Positions 14,894-19,430 of a stretch of DNA of 19,430 nucleotides are shown one piece after another. The stretch is from positions 1 to 19,430 of the forward strand of contig JBIKLI010000035.1 in assembly GCA_044359885.1 (NCBI GenBank). Direction: 5' to 3'. The stretch comes from CAIOSQ01 sp044359885 (GTDB lineage Bacteria; Pseudomonadota; Alphaproteobacteria; CACIAM-22H2). The notes beneath the pieces were generated by a model. It did not search any database and had not been told where the DNA came from. It saw only the letters and a program-made list of their open reading frames with translations. A program made the translations under genes and the position numbers. The stretch's first letter is position 1; each line of letters starts with the position of its first letter.

Positions 14894-15858
14894 CCGCTCC
14901 CCCTCAGCCGCAGCACCTGCCAGAGGAAGAATGGCGCGCCGACCAGCGCGGTGACCACGCCCAGCTTGAGTTCCTGCGCGGCCGGCACGATGCGCACCGC
15001 GACATCCGCAGCCAGCAGCAGAGCCGCCCCACCCATCGCGCTCAGCGGCAGCAGGCGTTGCGGGTCGTGGCCGACCAGCGGCCGCAGCAGATGCGGCACG
15101 ACCAGGCCCACGAACCCGATCCCGCCGGCGACCGCGACCGAGGCCCCGACGCAGCACGCCGTGCCGCCGATCGCCGCCCAGCGCAGCCGCGTCATCTCGA
15201 TCCCCAGCGAGCGCGCCACATCCTCCCCCAGGGTCAGCGCCGCCAGTCCGCGCCCGGTGGCCAGCAGGAGCGCCCATCCGATCAGCACCAGGGGCAGCGC
15301 CGTCAGCGCCTCGGTCCAGGACCTGTCCGCGACCGCGCCCAGCAGCCAGAACATGATCTCGTAGGCCGCGAAGGGACTGGGGGCGAGGTTGAGGGCGAGC
15401 GAGGTCAGCGCGACCGAGAAGCTCGACAGCGCGGCTCCGGCCAGCAGCAGCACGAGCGTACCGGCGCCGCGCCCGGCCAGCGCAGCCAGCAGCAGCACCG
15501 CCGTGAGCCCGCCGGCGATGCCGCCCGCGGGTACGGGCATCGTCCCGAAGTGGAAGGCAAGAACCGCGCCCAGTGCCGCGGTCGCCGAGACCCCGACGAT
15601 CCCCGGGTCGGCCAGCGGATTGCGGAACAGCCCCTGCAGCACGGCCCCGGCGAGACCGAGCGACGCGCCGGTCGTCGCCGCCAGCAGCGTACGCGGGCAC
15701 CGCAGTTCCCAGATCACGGCCACCGCCAGGGCACGGCGCTGCGGATCGCCGGACAGCATGTCCCAGGGCCCGAGATCGGACGTGCCCAGCGACAGCGACA
15801 GCCCGAGCAGGACCGCAAGACCGGCGAGGGCCAGGACATGAAGGCGGCCAAGGGTCAT
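14890..15858 (-). CDS. btuC: Cobalamin ABC importer permease (FecCD/BtuC family)
   Basis: A 322-residue, very hydrophobic inner-membrane permease with about ten predicted helices, the usual number and length for FecCD/BtuC. Conserved segments include LRCPRTLLAATTGASLGLAG, then AVLQGLFRNPLADPGIVGVS, AALTLGEDVARSLGIEMTRL, and GGIGFVGLVVPHLLRPLVGH with DPQRLLPLSAMGGA. The end is GAPFFLWQVLRLRGSG. The two copies form the translocation pathway for a corrinoid delivered by BtuF. The start MTLGRLHVL at 15856-15858 overlaps the btuF stop by 4 nt (ATGA). Sequence alone does not separate B12 from iron-siderophore or haem permeases, but the riboswitch-led operon does. Confidence 0.9.
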   Translation of the reverse strand: MTLGRLHVLALAGLAVLLGLSLSLGTSDLGPWDMLSGDPQRRALAVAVIWELRCPRTLLAATTGASLGLAGAVLQGLFRNPLADPGIVGVSATAALGAVLAFHFGTMPVPAGGIAGGLTAVLLLAALAGRGAGTLVLLLAGAALSSFSVALTSLALNLAPSPFAAYEIMFWLLGAVADRSWTEALTALPLVLIGWALLLATGRGLAALTLGEDVARSLGIEMTRLRWAAIGGTACCVGASVAVAGGIGFVGLVVPHLLRPLVGHDPQRLLPLSAMGGAALLLAADVAVRIVPAAQELKLGVVTALVGAPFFLWQVLRLRGSG

Positions 15859-16676
15859 CGCATGGCCGCCGCGATCGCCACCGCCGCCGCGGAAAGCGCG
15901 TCGTCCGGACAGACCCAGTCGCGCGCCGCGATCTCGACGCGGACCGGCACCGCCCCGGCGATCGCCGGGTGGCGGAAGCGGCCGCCGGCGAGCGACCGGA
16001 CATCGCCCGGCGCGCGCTCGACCGCGATCAGGTCGGGCGCGCGGGCGACCAGCGCCTCGATGTCGAGGCTGCGAAAACCGTTCAGGTCCGCCGCAGCATT
16101 GGCGATCCCGGCGCGCGCCAGGACGTCTGCCGCCAGCGTCCCCTCGCCGGCGACCCATCCGCCCGCATGCAGGGAGAGCGCGCGGCGTCCCGGCGCGGGC
16201 GGCGCAAGAGCCGCAAGACGGTCGTCGAGCGCCGCGACCAGCGCCTCCCCGCGCTCTCGGGCGCCAAGCCGCGCGGCGAGTTCCCGGATCGCCACCCGCG
16301 CCGCCTCCAGATCGGGCACCGCCGGGACCGCGTGCACCGCGACACCCAGCTTGCGCAGCAGCGCCGCGCCCCCGCGCGGCGCGACGGTGCCGACCACCAC
16401 GAGGTCCGGGCGCAGGGCCAGGATCTCCTCCGCGCCGCCCCGGTTCGTCGTCAGCCCCCGCGCGTCGTCGGCCACGGTCGACAGCGACGGATCGCCGGCC
16501 AGCGTGCTGACCGACAGGACATGCGCGCGCGGCGCCAGGCGCAGGACCAGGCGATCGGCGCAGAGATTGGCGCTGACGATCCGCCGCGGCACCTCCGCGC
16601 CCGCGACGTCGACGGGCACGACGCACGCCGCCATCGCCAGGGCGGCCCACAGGATGCGGCTGCGCCGGCCGGTCAT
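15855..16676 (-). CDS. btuF: Periplasmic corrinoid-binding protein of the ABC importer
   Basis: A 273-residue periplasmic binding protein. A signal peptide (MTGRRSRILWAALAMAACVV, then PVDVAGA) probably ends near residue 27; a Cys in LAMAAC is a weak lipobox alternative. The mature part begins PRRIVSANLCADRLVLRLAP, a pattern of the class III (FecB/BtuF) binding proteins, with GGAEEILALRPDLVVVG, a central helical linker and SLDIEALVARAPDLIAVERA. It would hand cobalamin from BtuB to BtuC. The ATG shares one base with the btuB stop (TGATG, 16674-16678), and its stop overlaps the btuC start. BtuF is preferred over a siderophore or haem binder because of the upstream riboswitch. Confidence 0.85.
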   Translation of the reverse strand: MTGRRSRILWAALAMAACVVPVDVAGAEVPRRIVSANLCADRLVLRLAPRAHVLSVSTLAGDPSLSTVADDARGLTTNRGGAEEILALRPDLVVVGTVAPRGGAALLRKLGVAVHAVPAVPDLEAARVAIRELAARLGARERGEALVAALDDRLAALAPPAPGRRALSLHAGGWVAGEGTLAADVLARAGIANAAADLNGFRSLDIEALVARAPDLIAVERAPGDVRSLAGGRFRHPAIAGAVPVRVEIAARDWVCPDDALSAAAVAIAAAMR

Positions 16677-18730
16677 CAGAACGTCGCGCCGATCCGGGCG
16701 ACGAAGGCCCGCCCGGGCATCGGATAGGCGTTGTAGCGACCCTGGACGGTGTCGCTGGCGACGCCGTAGTCGAAGTATTTCGCGTCGAGAAGGTTGAAGG
16801 CGGACAGCGACCAGCGCAGTGCCCCGATCTCGCCGGCGAGCCGCAGGTCGACCACGTCATGGCCCGGGATCAGGGGCTGGAAATTCGCCTGATCGTTGTC
16901 GAACCTGCGGTCGCCGACGCGCCGGAGGCTGGCGTCGAACACGGCGCTGCGCGGCACGATGTCCCAGGACAGGCCGGCACTGCCCGTCCAGGAGGACACC
17001 AGCGGCACGTCGTTGCCTGTCCAGCGCCCGGCGGTGAACTGCGCCTCGGCATAGGTCACGGCGCCGCGCAGACGCAGCGTTTCCGAAACGCGATAGCCGA
17101 CCGCGGTCTCCACCCCGCGCCGGCGGGTCGGGTCGAGATTGACGTTGGTGAAGGTCGAGGGGTTGTAGTGCAACTCGTTGCGCAGCCGCATCTCGAAGAT
17201 GCTCGCCTGCGCCGAAAGCCAGCCCAGATCGCGGCGTACCCCCACCTCGACGTCGCGGGACGTCTGCGTGCGCAGCGCGAAATCGACCTGCGTGCCGAAC
17301 GGCGCCGATCCGACCCGTTCGTCGACGTTCGGCAACCGGAAACTGCGCCCGCCGCGCAGGAAGGCGGCCCAGGTGGGCGCGAAACGATGCTCGGCCCCGG
17401 CATGCAGCGCATGATCGATCGTGTCGCGGTCGAGCCCGCGTCCCTGGACCGGCGATCCCGTGCCCGGCGCCGACGCGTCGAACCGGTCGCGCGCGACGAT
17501 CGCCGTCCGCTGGATCCGCGCCCCGAAGGACAGGTCGGTGTCCGGCCGCAGCGCCAGGGTCTGCTGGGCATAGGCGGCGAGGGAATCCTGGGTCAGGTCG
17601 TAGCGATGGGCCGGCGGCGCGCTCGCATTCGCCATGCGGTCAGAGTCGTAGAGCGACCGATAGGCGTCGATCCCGAATATCGCCTTGCCCGCGAAGCCCG
17701 CGAGGCTGTTCTCGGCGACCGCGCGCGGCGTGAGCGAAAGCGTCGTCAGCCGCGTCTCGGTGTAGGGATCGAAGCCGCCGCCGAAGAAGAAGGCCGATTG
17801 CTGTTCCTTGCGACGGATGCCACCGTCGATGACGATCTCGATGCCGGGCCCGATCCGGCCGGTCCCGCCGATGGCAAGATTGATCCCCTGGCGATCGGCG
17901 TAGTTGAGCGGCTCATGGGACCCGCGCCGGTCGCTTGCCAGTTCGTTCTGCGTCGCCGAAACGCGCCGCGGACCCGGCAGCCCGAGATGCTGCGTGTCCG
18001 CCCCCAAGGTCGCGTAGGCTTCGCCGGCGCCGAACGCACGCCGCAGTTCGGCGAAGGCGCTGCGCTGACGCAACTCGTTGTTGACCCGGTATCCGGCCGA
18101 ACTGATCGCCGCGGCGTTGACCATGACGGCCGTGTCGCCGACCACGCGACTGGCCGAGGCGGCCGCCTCGGCGTGGCGATAGCTGCCGAGCCCGGCATCC
18201 ACGCGCAGCGCCGGCGGCTCCAGCAGGGGATTGCGCGTGACGATGTTGATCACCCCGCCCATGGCGCCGTCGCCGTAGAGCACGGCACCGCTGTTGCCGC
18301 GCGTGATCTCGATCCTCTCGATGCTGGACCGCGGGATCGCCGCGAGATCGACGCCGGCAAGATCGACGTCGTTCAGGCGCCGGCCGTTGACCAGCACCAG
18401 CGTGTTTGCGGTCGCCGCGGCGCCGAAGCCGCGGATGTCGACCGTGCTGCCGGCGCCGGCGACGCCCCCGAACAGGTTCTGGGACTGCACGCCGGGTTGG
18501 GCCGAGAGCAGGTCCTGGAGGGTTTCGCCGGGAAAACGCTCGATGTCGCGCGCCGTGAGGATCGTCGTCGACGCGCCGGTCACGCCCTCGCCCAGCCGGC
18601 TTGCCGTGACCACCGTCTCGGGCAGGGCACGCAGGCTCTGCGCCGACGCGCCACCGACGACGGCGAGAAGCGCGACCAACGCCGCCGCGCCCCGATCAAG
18701 CGATGTTCCGAATTCATTCTTCGACCCCAC
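16676..18730 (-). CDS. btuB: TonB-dependent vitamin B12/corrinoid outer membrane receptor
   Basis: A 684-residue receptor read from a GTG start. The signal peptide (VGSKNEFGTSLDRGAAALVA, then LLAVVGGASA) is cleaved about residue 30. The TonB box follows at LPETVVTA (36-43), then the plug domain (ILTARDIERFPGETLQDLLS; GVAGAGSTVDIRGFGAAATA; NTLVLVNGRRLNDVDLAGVD; GAVLYGDGAMGGVINIVTRN). A long 22-strand barrel ends GRAFVARIGATF with the C-terminal Phe typical of outer-membrane proteins. No ATG gives a sensible signal peptide; the next upstream one (18904) adds 58 unrelated residues. GTG (18728-18730) has GGGAGG at 18741-18746, spaced 10 nt. The cobalamin riboswitch upstream and btuF downstream (one-base overlap) identify corrinoids as the likely ligand. 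Confidence 0.9.
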   Translation of the reverse strand: MGSKNEFGTSLDRGAAALVALLAVVGGASAQSLRALPETVVTASRLGEGVTGASTTILTARDIERFPGETLQDLLSAQPGVQSQNLFGGVAGAGSTVDIRGFGAAATANTLVLVNGRRLNDVDLAGVDLAAIPRSSIERIEITRGNSGAVLYGDGAMGGVINIVTRNPLLEPPALRVDAGLGSYRHAEAAASASRVVGDTAVMVNAAAISSAGYRVNNELRQRSAFAELRRAFGAGEAYATLGADTQHLGLPGPRRVSATQNELASDRRGSHEPLNYADRQGINLAIGGTGRIGPGIEIVIDGGIRRKEQQSAFFFGGGFDPYTETRLTTLSLTPRAVAENSLAGFAGKAIFGIDAYRSLYDSDRMANASAPPAHRYDLTQDSLAAYAQQTLALRPDTDLSFGARIQRTAIVARDRFDASAPGTGSPVQGRGLDRDTIDHALHAGAEHRFAPTWAAFLRGGRSFRLPNVDERVGSAPFGTQVDFALRTQTSRDVEVGVRRDLGWLSAQASIFEMRLRNELHYNPSTFTNVNLDPTRRRGVETAVGYRVSETLRLRGAVTYAEAQFTAGRWTGNDVPLVSSWTGSAGLSWDIVPRSAVFDASLRRVGDRRFDNDQANFQPLIPGHDVVDLRLAGEIGALRWSLSAFNLLDAKYFDYGVASDTVQGRYNAYPMPGRAFVARIGATF

Positions 18731-18989
18731 GACCAACGGTCCTCCCGGGCGGGCCGGACGCGCATGCCAAGCGGCGCGGCCGGCGTTGACTGGACCGAGG
18801 CGGCGCACGAAGGCCGGGAAGGACCGGGTCTGACCCCGGCCATGCGATCGGCGGACGCGCGATGCGTCCACGATTCCCCCGCCCCCGCGACGGCCAAGGG
18901 ACACACCCCTCCACCCGCCGCATCGGAAACGACGTCACCGCTGCGTTCGACCGCTCCGTGTGGTGCGCCCCGCCCACCGGTTGGGTGAC
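18731..18989 (-). promoter_or_regulatory. btuB leader: expression platform with putative Shine-Dalgarno-sequestering helix
   Basis: The roughly 260-nt stretch between the riboswitch aptamer and the btuB GTG holds no gene. On the transcribed strand, hairpins can be drawn at 18853-18869 (GGACGC/GCGTCC) and 18823-18840 (GCCGGG/CCCGGU). The element GGTCCTTCC (18825-18817) can pair over 9 positions, one of them G-U, with GGGAGGACC (18746-18738), which includes the btuB ribosome binding site. The second hairpin and this element share three bases, so they could compete. There is no U-run, so translational rather than terminator control is the more likely mode. All pairings are by eye. Confidence 0.4.
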
Positions 18990-19172
18990 TGTGCAGGCAG
19001 GTCTCCTGGCTCGCGGGTCGCTGTCGTGTGCGTCCGGCCTTCCCAGTTTCCCAGTGGCCATTTCGGACGCCGACTCGCCGCTCACAGTTGCGGGGGCAGC
19101 CCGGGTCTTGGCCCGTCGCCGGACCGCACCCTGTTCCCTCTTTCCTCCCCGGCTGCCGCCGGGGAACCAGCA
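18990..19172 (-). ncRNA. Cobalamin (B12) riboswitch aptamer
   Basis: Read on the minus strand, this shows the cobalamin riboswitch pattern. There is a 5' GGUUCCCC with a perfect 7-bp hairpin (CCCCGGC-GGCA-GCCGGGG, 19164-19147), then AAAGAGGGAACAGGGUGCGG. The core GCUGCCCCCGCAACUGUGAG (around 19100-19081) follows, then a CCACUGGG...CUGGGAAGGC segment and finally the B12 box AGCCAGGAGACCUGCC (19011-18996). These are the Rfam-type conserved blocks in the right order and spacing. It lies in front of btuB and binds adenosyl- or methylcobalamin to lower expression of the downstream uptake genes. The ends are approximate. Confidence 0.95.
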
Positions 19173-19181
19173 CATGACCCG

Positions 19182-19210
19182 ACGATCCTCCGCGCCGCCG
19201 CGTGGGTCAA
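19182..19210 (-). promoter_or_regulatory. Candidate sigma-70 promoter for the riboswitch-btuB operon
   Basis: On the minus strand, TTGACC (19210-19205) matches the -35 consensus in five of six positions. After 17 nt comes GATCGT (19187-19182), a weak -10 retaining A at position 2 and T at positions 3 and 6. Transcription would begin about 10 nt before the first riboswitch stem, which is where it should. The region 19173-19258 also separates btuB from the divergent cbiZ-like gene. Confidence 0.45.
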
Positions 19211-19258
19211 GTCCGAATCGGCGCAGCGACGGGCTTGCCCCCCGACACAGGCTCTGCG

Positions 19259-19430
19259 ATGCGGGTGGCCATGAGCGAACTATTCGCCACAGACTGCCGG
19301 CGGCCCTGGCTCGTCGCGCGATTCGGCGCAACGCAGCGCATGCTCAGCTGGTCGATGAACCGCCCGGGTTTCGTCGTCGCCCGGACCGTCGCCTGGCTCG
19401 AAGTCCGCGACGCGGATCTGCCGATCGGCG
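19259..19430 (+). CDS. cbiZ: Adenosylcobinamide amidohydrolase (CbiZ) family, N-terminal fragment
   Basis: A plus-strand gene begins here and runs off the right edge. The visible product is about 57 residues: MRVAMSELFATDCRRPWLVA followed by RFGATQRMLSWSMNRPGF and VVARTVAWLEVRDADLPIG. The RMLSW-(x)-NRPGF stretch and the VRDADLP segment resemble the start of CbiZ proteins, which cut the aminopropanol side chain from adenosylcobinamide so that foreign or incomplete corrinoids can be rebuilt. The start may be the ATG at 19259 or the in-frame ATG at 19271; neither has a strong ribosome binding site. It is divergent from the B12 uptake operon and outside the riboswitch transcript. The context fits strongly, but only a fragment is seen and the catalytic part is missing. 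Confidence 0.72.
   Translation, partial: MRVAMSELFATDCRRPWLVARFGATQRMLSWSMNRPGFVVARTVAWLEVRDADLPIG

Noticed and set aside
16676..18904. Upstream ATG (18904) as the btuB start
   Set aside because: It adds 58 Arg/Gly-rich residues before the signal peptide and lies inside the regulatory leader; the GTG at 18730 has a ribosome binding site and gives a normal signal peptide.
16859..18988. A 709-codon plus-strand open frame opposite btuB
   Set aside because: Antisense of a clear TonB-dependent receptor; it even runs into the leader region and has no domain signature.

Overview
The window is GC-rich and densely coded, and the gene content and order point to an alphaproteobacterium. The minus strand carries the housekeeping run secG - pyrG - kdsA - eno - ftsB - pdhA, a conserved alphaproteobacterial cluster linking protein export, CTP and Kdo synthesis, glycolysis, cell division and pyruvate dehydrogenase. 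KdsA shows the organism makes Kdo-containing lipopolysaccharide. I cannot assign a genus from sequence alone.

Region 1 (1-6897) is the housekeeping cluster, read right to left: pyrG and kdsA overlap by 4 nt (ATGA), then eno, ftsB and the first 50 codons of pdhA at the window edge. The kdsA-eno junction is interrupted by three accessory genes: a long two-domain cytidine deaminase on the plus strand, and a minus-strand pair encoding a HAD type II dehalogenase-like hydrolase and an AllA/ureidoglycolate-lyase-like protein.

Region 2 (7003-12069) is a complete type I secretion apparatus in the order hlyD - tolC-like - ABC exporter. It lies between secG and pyrG, which are close neighbours in many relatives. 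The exporter has a C39-like N-terminal domain without a visible catalytic cysteine, as in LapB-type exporters. No secreted substrate is encoded in the window.

Region 3 (12157-13046) holds secG and, divergent from it, a small DUF3293-type gene of unknown function. tpiA, the frequent neighbour of secG, is absent here.

Region 4 (13056-19430) is a vitamin B12/corrinoid uptake locus. A cobalamin riboswitch precedes btuB (outer-membrane receptor), btuF (binding protein), btuC (permease), btuD (ATPase) and a dedicated tonB. All five junctions' stop and start codons overlap (TGATG once, ATGA three times), so one transcript and one riboswitch probably control the whole import path from outer membrane to cytoplasm. 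Divergent from it, and cut by the window edge, is a likely adenosylcobinamide amidohydrolase (cbiZ) for remodelling imported corrinoids. The roughly 260-nt leader between riboswitch and btuB has no U-run terminator but contains a 9-bp element that could pair with the btuB ribosome binding site, which suggests translational control.

I see no tRNA, rRNA, CRISPR array, insertion sequence or phage gene. The components are recognisable families; what is less usual is how they are arranged.
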